This document shows, piece by piece, positions 44,661 to 57,374 of a stretch of DNA of 64,000 nt (positions within the stretch are counted from its first letter, which is position 1; each line of letters starts with the position of its first letter). Origin of the DNA: Cladophialophora immunda (lineage: Eukaryota; Ascomycota; Eurotiomycetes; Chaetothyriales; Herpotrichiellaceae). Under the pieces are notes generated by a model, which worked only from the letters and a program-made list of their open reading frames with translations, was not told the DNA's origin and did not search any database. A program made the position numbers and the translations under genes. Location of the stretch: NCBI RefSeq assembly GCF_000835495.1, contig NW_015622546.1, positions 684,883-748,882 of the forward strand. The letters are read 5' to 3'.

Positions 44661-46094
44661 CTACCCTTCGTCTTGGTCCATATCATCTCGACTCCGCTTT
44701 CCGCCCACGCCCTTTGCCGTCCGCTTGTGGCGAAGGGTTGCCCCTTTCTTGCCCCTGCTCTCATGCAGCTCCTTCATCTCCATGGCCGCAGCTCGCTGGG
44801 CGTCCCCCACCCGCTCTGCCAGCACCATGACCTCTTCCTTGACCGTCTCGTACTCCTTCAATTTCTTACCTAATGCCCCCTCGATCCTCATCCACAACTC
44901 CACATCATACTGGGTGACAAAAGAAATCGCCTTGCCGCTCTTGCCCGCCCTCGCAGTACGCCCGACGCGGTGGATGTATGTTTTGCTGTCGTGGGGGAGA
45001 TCGAAATTGACCACGAGATCAACAGAAGGGATGTCTAGGCCTCGTGATGCCACATCAGAAGCAACCAAAAGATTGCGGGACTTTGCGCGGAATTTGTTCA
45101 GTGCAGCCAATCGCGCCTGTTGAGACAGCTGGCCGTGGATCGGTATAGCTGAGAAGCCCAGGGTCCGAAGGAGGATCGAGATCCGCTGTGCCTCGTTGAC
45201 TGTCCGTGTAAAAATGATCCCTGTCTGACCAGCAAGTTCGTTCAAAACATGGATGAGGTAAAGATCTTTGTGCTTGTGAGGGATGAAGAGGTACGACTGG
45301 ATCAGAGTCGACACGGTTTGGTACTTGTCTTGGGAAACCGCCACACGGAGGGGATTCGACAACGAGGCTCGTTGCAAGGATTCGACTTTGCTCGACATGG
45401 TAGCAGAAAATAGATATGTTTTTCGCCCTTCTCTTGGTAATATCTTCAGAATCTTGTCCAGGATCGGCCCAAAGTCCAAGTCGAGCAGTCGATCGGCTTC
45501 GTCCATGACCAGATACTTCAATTGGCGCAACGAGAACCCCTTTGTGTTTTCCAAATGATCCAGCAGACGTCCGGGGGTGGCAACAATGACATGAGGCTTC
45601 TTTCCCAGCGCAATCGCCTGCGGAATCATGTCCATGCCTCCGACCAACACGGCGCACCGGACTGCGATCAGCGAACCCAGAGCCTCCACCGCCTGAGATA
45701 TCTGATACGCCAGTTCTCTTGTCGGTGCCAGAATCAAAGAATGGAGCTGTTGCGGTTTATCCATCAGTGCCTGCAGAATGGGGAGGACGAATGCAGCCGT
45801 CTTGCCGCTACCGGTCTCTGCCAACCCAATGAGGTCCCGGCCCTGCAAGGCCAACGGTATTGCTTCAGCTTGGATTGGCGTAGGTGCCTTGTACCCGAGA
45901 CTCTCGCATGCTTCGCACAGGGAATCAATTATTCCCAGCTCTTTGAATGTTGTTGGCTTCGTGACCTTCGCCTGCATTTCCTCCTCGGCATCGCTGGTCG
46001 GGGCGGACTCGGAGCCGGTCGGCGAGTTTGCAGACTGATACTCATCGGAGGAAGATTCATCGTGGCTCAACTTGCGTTTCTTAAGGGGCGGCAT
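44661..46094 (-). CDS. rrp3: DEAD-box ATP-dependent RNA helicase RRP3 (DDX47 family)
   Basis: 477-residue, intron-free nucleolar helicase needed for 18S rRNA maturation in the small ribosomal subunit pathway. The start is the ATG at 46094 ([18 protein letters not shown]), giving a short basic/acidic N-tail of normal length. Motifs in order: Q motif GYKAPTPIQ, Walker A AETGSGKT, Ia PTRELAYQ, Ib [44 protein letters not shown] and [15 protein letters not shown]. The order [20 protein letters not shown] before the Q motif distinguishes RRP3 from other DEAD-box proteins. The C-tail is Lys/Arg-rich ([15 protein letters not shown]). Confidence 0.95.
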   Translation of the reverse strand: MPPLKKRKLSHDESSSDEYQSANSPTGSESAPTSDAEEEMQAKVTKPTTFKELGIIDSLCEACESLGYKAPTPIQAEAIPLALQGRDLIGLAETGSGKTAAFVLPILQALMDKPQQLHSLILAPTRELAYQISQAVEALGSLIAVRCAVLVGGMDMIPQAIALGKKPHVIVATPGRLLDHLENTKGFSLRQLKYLVMDEADRLLDLDFGPILDKILKILPREGRKTYLFSATMSSKVESLQRASLSNPLRVAVSQDKYQTVSTLIQSYLFIPHKHKDLYLIHVLNELAGQTGIIFTRTVNEAQRISILLRTLGFSAIPIHGQLSQQARLAALNKFRAKSRNLLVASDVASRGLDIPSVDLVVNFDLPHDSKTYIHRVGRTARAGKSGKAISFVTQYDVELWMRIEGALGKKLKEYETVKEEVMVLAERVGDAQRAAAMEMKELHESRGKKGATLRHKRTAKGVGGKRSRDDMDQDEG

Positions 46095-46984
46095 CTTTCT
46101 TTTGGGGAGAGGTATACAGTGTGCGGTGAACGGGCCTGGAAGGAAAAGTTTCTGTGGGACTTGGATGCGCAGCGCGAAATTTTGTCGCAGGCTTATCTTA
46201 TCGCCCGTGACTTTCAGCCTTGTGCGCAAGGCTCTGCTCCCCCGCTCGGAAAGTTCTTCGGGACGGAAATAAACGAGACGAAACCTACCGAGTACACGGT
46301 CCAAGTTATCTTGATCCCTAAATCACAAGTGAACTTAACATCCGAAGCAATGCCCATGTCATGCAGGAAATCGTACAGGTAGCGCTATCCTCTAGGCCAT
46401 TACCATGGCGGGATGCGAGAAGGCTAGGTAAGTCCGTATCTGGGAACCACCAAGCGTGGCGAGAATGATGTGAAAATGACCAGTGAAGCTGGGTTTACGA
46501 AACGCTAGAACATTAGGGTATGTTCAGGCCTTGACTTCTGATGGGTATAACGAGTGCACGACAAAATTTGGAAAGGCACTCTACACTGCCACCGAGCATG
46601 ATGGCGGGCAATTCGTCTCGGTTATTACGTCTGCGTATAATACCCTACAAGGGACTGAGGATGCGAGAAACTGGATTCAATTGGGATTAAGAAGCTCGCT
46701 TTTCGTATCACATGATGTGGGAGAGCGAAACCACGCTGTGTCTCTCGCGGAAAAAAGCGCGCGAAGTGCTTGTTGAGTTGATGTCATTGTATTAGTATGT
46801 CTGATGATCAATGCTGTTGTCTTCTGAGGAGCATCTATAGTGGCGCGATGGTAGGACATTCCACAGTACAACCCGCTGCAAGTACCACGAACAAGGAGGA
46901 CTGGTTCCTAAAAACAAGAGACTGGCACTCGACTCGAGCATCATCTCACCGGTACACAAAACCACAAACGCTCAAATTCCTCCT
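46095..46984. other. Intergenic region between RRP3 and sugar transporter
   Basis: 890 bases: the RRP3 promoter and the 3' end of the sugar transporter. A sequence resembling a tRNA A box occurs on the minus strand near 46390-46410, but there is no B box or acceptor stem. No supportable gene. Confidence 0.5.
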
Positions 46985-48830
46985 CTACAACTCGCTCTTT
47001 GTGGGAGCAGCGTTCTCGACCTGCACAGAGTGTCTCTTCTCATCCAACTCGTGGTGTTGGCTGACGGTGGCATCGAGACCCATCTCAGCCGCCAAGGTGA
47101 GGCCCTTGTTTGAGGCAGCGGCGCCGGCAACCAGTGCTTGGTCGCCATCGAAGTGCTTGGCAATTTCTTCCACTGTAGAAAGTAAGAGTCAGTGCGTGAA
47201 CAAAGATACTCGCGGGGGAGAGACACTTACGAGGCGTGTTGCGGGTTTCGACGTAGAAGAAGTAGACAATCGCAAGCTCAAAGCCGAGCCACACGCAGTA
47301 GAAGATGTAGTACTTCCAGCCGATGTGGTCCAGGGCGATGGGGTTGATGTATTGGTTGAAGAAGAGCGCGGCGTCGACCATGAGGAACATGACCGTCAAG
47401 CCCTTTGCTCGGATGTTGTACGGCAAGATTTCAGCCGTGTAGCCGACCAACATGCCGGACCAGGCGATGTTGTACCAGAAGTAGTAGATGTAGATCATGC
47501 TAAGCGAAAACATGTCAGTGGATGGTTCACGAGTCTTCGAAAACGGTCAAAAGCAACATGGCTTAGCGACTTACCCGACAACGGCGTTGGCGGCACCCTT
47601 GGAGCCAGAGATGGCATATCGGGCTGAGCAGATGGTCCAGACGATGAAGGTGATCAACATGCCAGTGGTGGAGATGAGGAAGAGCTTGCGGCGGCCGACC
47701 TTGTCGACGAAGAAGCAGGCAGTGACGGCGATAAAGAGGTTGAAGATTTGAAGAACGCCATTGATCAAGTTCTGGGTCAGGGTATCAGTGTAGCCGATGT
47801 TGTTGAGAATCTTCGGCCATCATTAGCGAGGAACTTCAACAGCAGACGCCACATAAACTAAACCTACCTTGGTAATATAGTATGAGACGAGACCGTTGCC
47901 AGACCACTGGGAGAAGAGACCAGCAGACAACAAAATGATGAGTCTGCGGCGGTTGCCTCGGGTCTTGATCAGCTCGAGCCACTGGTTACCCTCAACCTCC
48001 TTCTCGAGTCTGATGGTATCGCGGATTTCGACAAACTCCAATTGGACCATCTCATCGTTGCGGTTGCCATTTGCATGGACGTTGTAGAGGATGTTCAGAC
48101 CCTTCTCCTCTTTGCCGTGCGCGATGAGCCATCTAGGAGACTCGGGCACGAACCAGATGAAGGTGACCTGGATCAAGGACGGGGCGGCCTGGACAATGGT
48201 GGGGATACGCCACGCCCAGTTGTTGTTGATATGGTCGGTTCCGTAGGTGAGCCAAGCAGCGACAATGCTACCGGCGTACCACGTGGTGTTGTAGATGGTT
48301 GTGAAGATGGCTCGATGCTGAGGGTGCACGAGTTCGGTGATCAATAGAGGAGAAGAACCGTGAGCGATGGCGATTCCAAACCCGAGGAGGAATCGAGCTC
48401 CCAAGAACATGCCAAAGCCTGCTGAGATGGACTGCAGGACCACACCGACCAGCATGATGATGCAGCCCACGAGGATACCCATTCGACGACCCAGAAAATC
48501 GGCCACGTATGGCACAAACGGAATGGCGGACAAGGAACCAATTGACATGATGGCGTTCAGGATACCAATCTTGCCGCCTTTGGGGTGGTCGAAATGCTGT
48601 TGCCAGGGAGGGAGAGTCTGGAGACCGTTCATCATGGAGCCGTCGTAACTGTGATGGAGCAAGTCAACAACGCGGCACTCCTTCTGGATCATCCGCAAGA
48701 CTCACCCGTTGGTGGCACTGGTAAGAACCACAAACATAAGACAGATGTAGGTCTTTCTCAGCGCAGGATCCTTATACCACGTCACCTCAGGAAACTGGCG
48801 CCCTGCCAGCTCAAAGTATCCTTTCCCCAT
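46985..48830 (-). CDS. MFS sugar transporter
   Basis: About 540 residues, twelve-helix sugar porter of the plasma membrane, in five exons. The start at 48830 (MGKGYFELAGRQFPEVTWYK) fits the family N-tail. Signatures: NGYDGSMMNGLQTLPPWQ in helix 1, ADFLGRRMGILVG (GRR loop 2-3), RFLLGFGIAIAHGSSPLLIT, FVPESPRWLIAHGKEEKG, DKVGRRKLFLIS and YTAEILPYNIRAKGLTVMF. The C-tail is cytosolic and ends KSEL. Introns near 48653-48711, 47815-47870, 47498-47574 and 47175-47228. The sequence is like fungal lactose/hexose/xylose permeases; the substrate cannot be read directly. It diverges from the GH10 xylanase, so uptake of xylan-derived sugars is a reasonable inference. Confidence 0.9.
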
Positions 48831-50659
48831 TTTGACAAGAAGACACTGACGGCTGATGGGTTCTTGGGCAAGGATGAAACGAGGACGTAGAGACTGTATC
48901 TACGTGAAGTCTTGGTGGAAGAAGAGAAAAGAAGGACGAAAACAGGGAGCAATGCAAATGCTTTATACAAGGTGGCATCCGTTACGGTGCAGGTTTATCT
49001 CACCCAGGGCCGTGGTTGAAATGCTACCGCATGCGTTTTGGGTGATAGCGTTCTAGAAAGTCTGCATTCACAGCTGACCAGGGCTGCAAGAGCCAATAAC
49101 GGTCTCGAAGAACACACGAATCTTGCCATAGCGGTGGACCCAAGTGGTCTGGATTGGACGATCAAATCCGAGGCGAAAGGCTGGGTAAACAGGCCGCCCA
49201 CTAGCCTAACAGCCATGGCCTAGGAGCTTGCATCTATATCGACAGGAAGACCCGAGTCTGGAGACCGAAAAGCGCCCAGGGGAGTTTTACCGGCCGGCTG
49301 CGAGCAGCAGCAGCAGCCTCTCGGGATGGATCGAGAAGAACGAAGAGAGGTCGGGAGCGAGGAATCCATGGATGTGTGACCCTCTCTGGACCCAACCCTC
49401 GGACTCTTCTGATTGATCTAGCGGCAAAATTATGGGCAAATTCTGAACACATGCCATGCGGATGTGGTGGATGGGAGTGTGGAGAGGGAGGGAGAGCGAG
49501 GAGAGCGAGGAGAGAATGTGGGATTGCCAGGAAACGGACCCCATGCTCGACCAGTGCAAAGGATGGGCGGCGATGGGCACGATGGGTTCAGCTATGCCTG
49601 AAGCAGGCGGCGGTGGAGAATCTTCGGGCAAAGGAAAACAGCCTACCATCCAGCAATCCTATTTATCCTATTACCCGGCAGGATAGAGTGGAGGGAGAGG
49701 GCCAAAGCCATCCCAATTGCCACCTGCTGGAAAGGAGCTTCCTCTTCCGGAGACTGGATCAGACTGTTCCGGCTCCTCCATCATCAGACACCCATGTCTG
49801 CGATCGGCCACGTTCTGGGAAGGGAGGGAGCAGGAGAAAGACACTCCCAGATCGACACACACGTACGATTCGACGCCATCGCCGGGGCGCCCCTAGTCTC
49901 GTCGTTTATTACATATTGAGACCCTATCGGTGTAGCCAATTTAGGCCACATCCTCCGCCCGGGAAAATATGGACTTGGGATCGATGCATGTGCCGGCAAA
50001 GAGCCAGCAAGATACCCGGAGAGACATCCATGAGCATGTTCACGAGGCTATCTAGGTAAGGGAGAAGGAATAGCGCTACAAGGCTCTCGAGTCGGTTCTC
50101 CAGACACCTACACTCCCAGGAACCCCCCAGTCCCAAAGCAAATGAGCCGCATATACTCTATCTCCACCTCCAGACCGGGGCATTGGCCCATGCACCTGTG
50201 CTGGGGACAAATGGGAGAATGCTGGCTGGAGGACTAGCTGCTTCCATGTCCGCGGTGCCCGGATTCGCTAACCCTGCCTGCATCTACTCGTCCTAACTCC
50301 ATGCCATCGTCGCCCAACAAGGAAGGTCTTTGATCGTCCTCTATGTCGAGGACCTCTCATGCTGGTCGACTCTCCCTTCTATTGCGGGGTTCCGGTTGAT
50401 ATCTCAGAAATTGACCATGTCGGCAGTCTCCCATCCCATGGACGTGTGTGACGCGCCTTCTGGTCGGTGTGAGTATATGCCAATTTCGAATCCTGGTGAA
50501 TGCTCCAGCGGTTATTTGCCGGTATGAAGTATATAGATGCGGGAGAATGGAACGGTGCCGTGTCGATGTTGGTGGTTGAGCAAGTGTAAGGAGCTTCAGG
50601 CCGTTGTGCTGCTGTCTGTTTTCATCCCTCGTGTCCTTCGTTTTGACCGTGAAGTCAAG
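48831..50659. promoter_or_regulatory. 1.8-kb divergent region between sugar transporter and GH10 xylanase
   Basis: Promoters of both genes must lie here. I looked for the xylanase-regulator motif GGCTAAA and did not find a convincing copy; the nearest is a one-off form near 49936-49946 (tttaggcc). Purine-rich GAGAGGGAGGGAGAG-type tracts occur near 49482-49515. Long open frames (for example 49376-50059) show no family likeness. Confidence 0.5.
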
Positions 50660-52284
50660 ATGTCTCTGGCCAGGCTTGCCTCTGTTGTTTCCGCACTCGC
50701 GGCCCTTGGTCTTGCGAGCCCGACGGGACCAGGTTGGTCACCGCATCGACACTATCCGCCGGCGCCGCCACCGCCTCCTCCTGCTTCGGCACCGGCAACG
50801 ACAAGCTCGTCCGCTTCGCCAGCGCCGGCATCGTCTGCTCCAGCGTCCTGCTCCGGGTACTTTGAGCCCCTGGCCCCACCCTACCTCAATGATATCGCGC
50901 AAGCAGCCGGCAAGCTGTGGTTTGGCAGCGCGACCGACCAACCTGTAGGTGGTGGTATCAGCAGTGGGAGAGCTTCAGGGACTGATAGAAGATATGCAGG
51001 GCACCGGTGAGGACACGAACATCCTCTATCAAGAGATCCTGAACAACACGCACATCTTCGGCCAGATCACGCCGGCCAACATGATGAAATTCGAGCTGAG
51101 CGAACCAGAACCCGGCATTTTCAACTTCACGGGCGGAGACATCGACGTGGCCATTGCGCAAGACCACGGGAAATATCTGAGATGTCACAACCTGGTCTGG
51201 GTCAGCCAAGTCAGCGAATGGGTCCTGAACGGGACCTGGACTGCAGATACACTTACAGCGGTCATGCAAAACCATATCCAGACCATGATCACCCATTTTG
51301 GAGATGCCTGTTACTCGTGGGATGTCGTCAACGAGGCCATTGCTGCCAATGGGTCGTTTTCGTCCAGTATATGGGTCAGTACTCGCGTTCATGGCGGGAC
51401 GGACCACCAACTGATTCTGTGCAGTACGACGTGATCGGTCCAGAGTATTTTTTCCTGGCGTATCAGTTTGCTCGTAAGTTGCCCGACGTCTGCAAGAAGA
51501 AGCTCTGTCATGATTTCTCGTCTCATAACTCGGTGATACTGACACCAAGCGCAGAGGAAGCCGTGGACTCGCTGCCACCAGGCACCCGCAAGCCGAAGCT
51601 GTACTATAACGATTACGGGATCGAGTCTGGGAACAAGTCGGTGGCCGTGCTGGGTCTGATCCAAGAGTTGCAGAGTCGGAACATCCGCATCGACGGCGTC
51701 GGGCTCGAGAGCCATTTCGTGGTGGGCGAGACGCCCTCGCTGGAGGACCAGATGGCCACGAAACAGGCCTACATCGCCGCGGGCGTCGAGGTGGCAATCA
51801 CCGAACTGGACGTCCGCTTCCCCCAGGCCAATCTCACCAACACCACGGCCTTTGCCCTCCAAGCAGAAGAGTACTACAACTCGACGGCCAGCTGTGTCCA
51901 GGTGGACGGGTGTGTCGGCATCACGGTCTGGGACTTTGACGATCAGTACAGGTTCGTTTTGGATTGCCCTGCCGTCTATTCCGTAACCTGTTCCCCCCTG
52001 TAGAGAGAGAGCATCGCGATGACTGACCGCACTCACTTGATAGTTGGATTCCCTCCAGCTTTCCAGGGCAGGGCCTGGCCGACCTCTACGATGCTGACTT
52101 TAGGGTAAGCAGCTTTCCCACCCCCTAAATCCCACCAGGTCGGAGGGTTCACTCCACTGGTTATTGTCCTTTTCCCTGGCGCTGTTCTCTGCATGCTAGC
52201 GAGCGATGGGCACAGCGCAAACCGGCATACTATGCTGTAGGCGATGCATTGCAGGGAGTTCCGTGCTCGGTATGTTCGGCTTGA
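50660..52284 (+). CDS. Secreted GH10 endo-beta-1,4-xylanase
   Basis: Endoxylanase cutting the xylan backbone, about 415 residues, six exons. The start at 50660 gives a signal peptide (MSLARLASVVSALAALGLAS). A Pro/Ala/Ser linker of about 45 residues follows (HYPPAPPPPPPASAPATTSS and on), then the GH10 barrel from YLNDIAQAAGKLWFGSATDQ. Blocks in order: GQITPANMMKFELSEPEPG, KYLRCHNLVWVSQVSEWV, YSWDVVNEAIAANGSF (acid/base Glu), KLYYNDYGIE, VGLESHFVVG, EVAITELDVRFPQ (nucleophile Glu) and GVGITVWDFDD-type block, ending KPAYYAVGDALQGVPCSV. Introns near 50946-50997, 51375-51423, 51472-51553, 51955-52043 and 52106-52214. The linker carries no carbohydrate-binding module at the N-terminus, which is odd for a linker. 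It diverges from the sugar transporter. Confidence 0.93.
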
Positions 52285-54206
52285 ACTCTGCACACTAGAC
52301 ACCCGGGACTGCTCTGGCTGTAGGTATATAGCGCATAACGGAGGACGCTTTGTTACCATTACTGGACAGACCACGCTGATCGAGAGTCTGCCTCCTCCTG
52401 CTTGTGGCCCGAGCACAACCCACACACGTCGGGCATGACAGTGCCCAAAAAGCTCTCGAATTGGATTAGGGGGAGAGAGATATCACGCTCAGTTCTGTGT
52501 ACATAATACAACCCACCGCTAATATCCAACTGGAATGGTTCCCCCGCCCATCTTACAAGCACATACGAGCTTGGGAGCCCCATCTGACCGATTCTCTGCC
52601 CAATGACCAACCAAGCGCTGTCTTAGACTCGGACACTGTGATTACTTGTTGGTTGTTCTTGCAAGCGTTCTCTTCTCCATTTTGCGCCCTGCGTGATCTC
52701 GCTAATCCGCCTGAACCACGGCTTTTCTGTGCGCGGTTGGGACCCAGGGGAGCAAGTCGGGAGCCCGAAGATCAACCGTCAAATCGTCCTTCGCACATCT
52801 CCACACCAAGCGGATTCTAGTCGTCGCTTATGAGAGTCTCTACCTAGGAACCTTACAAGCGTCGAAAAGGCCAAAGAGACGCGCCGCCGTCCGTGTGCGT
52901 GATGGGGAGGCATGGACCGAGTAGTACCTCGTGTGTATCTCCAAATCCCGGGGCGTGGACACGACGTGGAGTGATAGGTGCTGTTCCTCTCCTCCCCCAG
53001 ACCGTCTTTCATACAAGTAGGTCAGGCTAGCAGGCGGCGCTCGGTGGTTGATTTAGTTGGTTGGTTGGTTGTCCTGTCAGTCCACAGCACCCTCGACGTC
53101 TCTTGCACACCTCCGCGCCGAGATGATCGACGAGGACTGGGCACGGCACGAGGCTTGGTCGTGCAGCAGCTCCGATTTCAAATTGGCTAAAAGAGCACAC
53201 ATATATGCATTGCATTGCATTGCATTGCATTGCTGCTACGACGAGGCTGTGGTGTCCTTGCGAGCAAGAGCATGCAATGTCGAAATGCCCTATCCGGCAT
53301 CAGACTCCCAGACGGGGGTTATGAAAAGGAGACACGCATTAATGGACCAACACCGACCCACGGCCAATAACCATCAAAAATTCCATCCTGTCTTTCCCTG
53401 ACATGTATGTCCCAAAAGAAAATGGCGCAAAGTCTGGCCCCCCTTTCAAGCAACGCCCCAAAATGCTTCTAAAGGAGGAGTGGAGATATCCTCGATGTGA
53501 TTTGGAGTGGCCCACGTTTCCATACGCCTCCCACAAACCACGAACTCTTCGGATCGAGATTCGTCTAGCCTTCGAGGACGGACAAAGCGAGAGCGGGACA
53601 ACAGGGGTGTACACGGTAGGGGTTGGTGGCAGAGGAAGGGGGGTGGGAACCTCCCCCAGGCCCAGACACTAACTGTCTGTCGAATTCAGCCAAATATCCT
53701 CCCCCCGGTCCTACTCGTGGGCTGTCTGAGATCCCGTTCCTCCGAGGAACATGCTGATCGGCCTTACCCTCACGCGACTTGCGTGGGACTGGTCTGAACA
53801 AGCTTTCTCTTCGCATATGCACCCTGCATGATCTAGAGCGGACGGGCGCGCGGCCGGGAAAAATGAGATGGAATGAAGGTCTGGGTGGGAAGCATGCGAT
53901 TGCTCGTACGAAGACGGCGTATGCTTGCGAGTGGTGGCGTCGAAGTCGGTCTGTCTTGAGATGCTCAGGCGGATTCACGGCTGTCCACTGGTAGGGAGAT
54001 ATTGCGATCCTGGCCACGAAGAGACTGACCATAGCAAGAGCAACCTTAATTTTCCAGTTCGAAGAGAGCTGCACTCTGTTCGTCCAACACCATGATCTCC
54101 TGCGTTCGGATGGCATACAGAAATTGATACTACGAGTGTATATTCCTTCCGTTCGGTTCTATTCTTACGAGTGGCTTGGAGACCACGATCATCCATCCTG
54201 CCGGCC
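52285..54206. other. Convergent intergenic region with microsatellites
   Basis: 1.9 kb between the 3' ends of GH10 and GH115. It holds a TTGG tract at about 53056-53071 and a TGCAT tract at 53206-53230. Several medium frames are open on both strands but none shows a family signature. Confidence 0.5.
53206..53233. repeat. (TGCAT)5 microsatellite
   Basis: Five perfect TGCAT units followed by tgc, in non-coding sequence between GH10 and GH115. A short TTGG tract lies about 140 bases upstream. Confidence 0.92.
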
Positions 54207-57200
54207 TCAAACAATAGTACTTTCAGGAGGTCCGAGGTAGCTATCTCTCACGCCTCCAAGATCCAGCACAAGCTTCTGCACCACAAGGCCCGGCTCCAAC
54301 AACCACAGGTTCAGAGTGTGAGCGCCTGCCCTTGTGATATTGTGAGTCGTGGTGTTGGTCATCGCGGCATTCGCCACCATCCCGTCCCACATGGCGGGCA
54401 GGGGCCACAGATCTGTCAACGGGTTCGGCTGGACGACCTGTGGTGCGTCGTCGTCGATGCTCACGGCGTACTTCAGTGGCCGAGTCGGGTCGGTGTTCAT
54501 GGCCGTGCCGGCGATGAGGGTCAGATTCGCGTTCGTGACGTTGGGCGTGAACGTGTAGAAGCTGTACCCGAGTTTTGGCGCCGAGGAGGATTGGGTGGAT
54601 TGTGATTGCGCCGTGAACGGGAGCAAGGCCACGCCCGAGACTGTGCGGCCGTAGCTGGGGATGATTTCATAGTAAGCGGATCCGTTGGAGGTGTTTGTCG
54701 CGAAGTGCTCCGGCTCGATGGAGATCGTCAGATCCGACTCGACGAAGCCGTGGAACGACGCAGGCACCGCGGTCTTGTTCACCGGCACCTGGACCTGCGG
54801 CATCTTGAAGTTGCCATAGGGGTATGTCGCGTTGTCGTAGGCCCCTGTTGCGGTCGTCGTGGTGATGTTGATGGTGGACATCGTGGAGCCATTGGGTGCG
54901 TTTGTCCAATCAATCGTGACGGCCAGGCGCATGTCGGTGGTATTCCCTGAGGCTTGGAGCACGCCGCTTGAAGGAGTGACGACGACGTGAGGATCGCTCG
55001 ACACGTTGAAACTGACCGAATCTGTTCCCCGCGAGAAGACATCGATCCATCGTGACGGCCCGTAAGGATCCATAGGCGGCAAGGTAAGCGCATTCGACGA
55101 AAGCGTATGATACATGTCATCCCCCGGAACAGTCCCATTGTTACCGTCGCATGTGACGCCGAGTTGGCCGGCGAGGCTCACTTCCCGTTGCTGCACGTAT
55201 GCCACGGGAGGCATGCTGTTGCGCATCGGCTGTTGCCAGTATTGGTACCCCAGATGGGTCTGATCCATCATATGCTGCCATTTGCCGTTCAACAGATTAT
55301 GGTATCTCTGCGTCAAGGTGTGGTCTTGTGCAAAGTAGTCCATCACACTTTGCGCCAATGCGTTGGTGCTTGTCCTTCCTTGTTCCGAGTACAGGTTGTT
55401 CTTCGCGGCGTTGGCGTGGATCGCATACACAGTGTAGCCCGCCATGCATTTGTGAAGCACCAGCTCGAAGTACGAGGGCTGGACGGACGCGTCGAGCTGG
55501 TCATATATAGCCGTAGCAGCACGGACCAGATCTTGCCACTGCTGGAGCACGCTGTCGGCTTCGTTGTAGTTGATGAGGCTGTAGGTCGTCGGGTCAACGA
55601 GCTCATATTTCCGCCGTCCTGCGAGGAGGGAATAGTTCATCAATATCGTCGCAGTGGCATCTGCAACTTGGGTTCCAAATTGGCGCGCGACCCATTGGCT
55701 TAGCCACACCTGCGTGCTGTTTGGTGAAGCAAGTGCCGGGGCGTCGTACGCAGTGGCGAAGAAATAGCTGATTCTGTTTCGAAACATGCATCAGTCAGTA
55801 TCCTCCATGCGAGATGTCGGACGGAGCGTAATGCCTACGGTAATTCCAGCGGCTTCAGATCGCCCACATTGAGAATCCAGATCTGGCGAGCTTGCCGTTC
55901 GTACGCTTGTTGCAGCTCGCTCCAGTACTTTGGTAGAGAAATGGTATCGATCCACTTGTAGTCTCTCGGATCACCCACATAATCCGCGTGATAGTAGATC
56001 CCAGCACCGCCAGATCGATCGGTCTCGTTGGCGAGCGGCAGTCGCTGCATGTTTGCCCAATTATCGTCGGACCACAGCAACGTTATATCGTCAGGGACCT
56101 CGAGACCCTCGGCGAAATAACCTCCCACCTCTTTGTAGAGACACCACATCTGAGGAATGGCTGAAACATTGGAGACGTTGTAGACCTGGCGCAGCAGCCC
56201 CTGCTGGACATTGACGATTTGTTCCAGGCTGCTTGCGTTCAGCGTCGGGGATGCCGTATCTCCAAGCCCACGCATGCCCATCGTATAGAGGGATTCGTAA
56301 GGCCTCGCTCTTTCAGCTCCCTGTCTCATGAAGTCGGTCACGTTTGCTCTGTTCGTGGCCCATGCCCAAGTGCCGTTCAGGAAGAGGGACTGCTCGTTTG
56401 TTGCTCTCATCATCGGCTCGGTGTGGCTGGTACCTATGACAATCCCATATTCGTCTGCTGTAGCAGCGTTCAACGGATCATCAACGAAGAACATAGAGGC
56501 TGAGGCTGCGTCAGCAACTTGATACTGCGGAAGCAGGGCGATTACTTGCCCCATTGAGCCGGCCAAAAGTAGTTTGCCCTTAGTCGGAGGAGGAGTTCAA
56601 AGACTGTAGAGTAGAAAAGATGATTGAAGCCAGGACCATATTGGCCCGGAGGGTAACGTGTGTTGAGCCAGTTTGTGAGTGCGGGCTGTTCGTCGTTGAG
56701 GAAGAAGCCTCGATACTTGACCGAAGGAGATGGCTGGACTTTCGTGATATTCCGCACATAGATAGACTCTCGTTTCGTCGTTGGCACGTCTGCCCACTAG
56801 CAACATTCGTCAGCCAGAGCCGAGCTTGACAGGGTCGATACTGGAACAAATATCCAGGGTCAGGAGAACTCACCCAGTACCAGGGAGATATGCCTAGTTG
56901 CTCTGAAATATCGTATATGCCGTATATAGACCCTCGCTTGTCGGCACCAGCAATAACAACTGCTTGACTGACGCCATCTACAGGCTCCGACACAATCTGT
57001 ATTTGATAGCTCTCCCACTTCCCTCGGATGGCATCCACGTTAATCTTTCCCGCCCGGGCCAGAGCTTGTATCAGGCTTGACTTGCCCACCGTGCCTGCAA
57101 TCACGACTGGTGAAGCAGACTCGGAACTGAAACTCGAGTTGAATGTCACGACAGTCGCATTGAGGCCAGTCACCAATCCAATATCTTGGGCAAGATCGCT

Positions 57201-57374
57201 TGCAGCCCGTTGCACGCCCGTCCATTCATCTTCACTGACTAGGATCGTTGGGGCAGTCGAGGAGTCTGCGAGTAAAAGAGCGTCAGAGGATTGATTGAAC
57301 GCAATGAGCGCTTCTTGCGCCCATGTCGACCAGCCAAACCAAAAGAGAAGCAAGACGACAGGGAGGGTCGACAT
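54207..57374 (-). CDS. Secreted GH115 xylan alpha-1,2-glucuronidase
   Basis: About 985 residues, four exons. GH115 enzymes remove (4-O-methyl)glucuronic acid from xylan side chains, including internal positions. The start at 57374 gives a signal peptide (MSTLPVVLLLFWFGWSTWAQ). Family blocks: VVIAGADKRGSIYGIYDISE, LGISPWYWWADVPTTKRES (across the first intron, near 56810-56872), PSVKYRGFFLNDEQPALTNW, RLRANYFWPAQW, EYGIVIGTSHTEPMMRATNE, DDITLLWSDDNWANMQRLP, GGAGIYYHADYVGDPRDYKW and IWILNVGDLKPLELPISYFF (across intron 3, near 55772-55840). The beta-rich C-terminal half has many N-glycosylation sequons. The second intron (near 56500-56549) fits the frame only with a GC donor (GCAAGT), so it appears to be a GC-AG intron. 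Divergent from the carboxylesterase. Confidence 0.92.

Noticed and set aside
46360..46440. tRNA-like A box (TGGCCTAGAGG) on the minus strand
   Set aside because: No B box within a plausible distance and no matching acceptor stem; D-arm pairing also fails.
46483..46776. 97-codon plus-strand frame downstream of the sugar transporter
   Set aside because: No recognisable family, no intron or promoter support, and the frame looks like chance coding.
49376..50059. 227-codon plus-strand frame in the divergent region before GH10
   Set aside because: Composition is dominated by purine-rich repeats; no recognisable domain.
48831..50659. Xylanase-regulator (GGCTAAA) operator in the transporter/GH10 divergent region
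   Set aside because: Only imperfect matches seen; not strong enough to report as a site.
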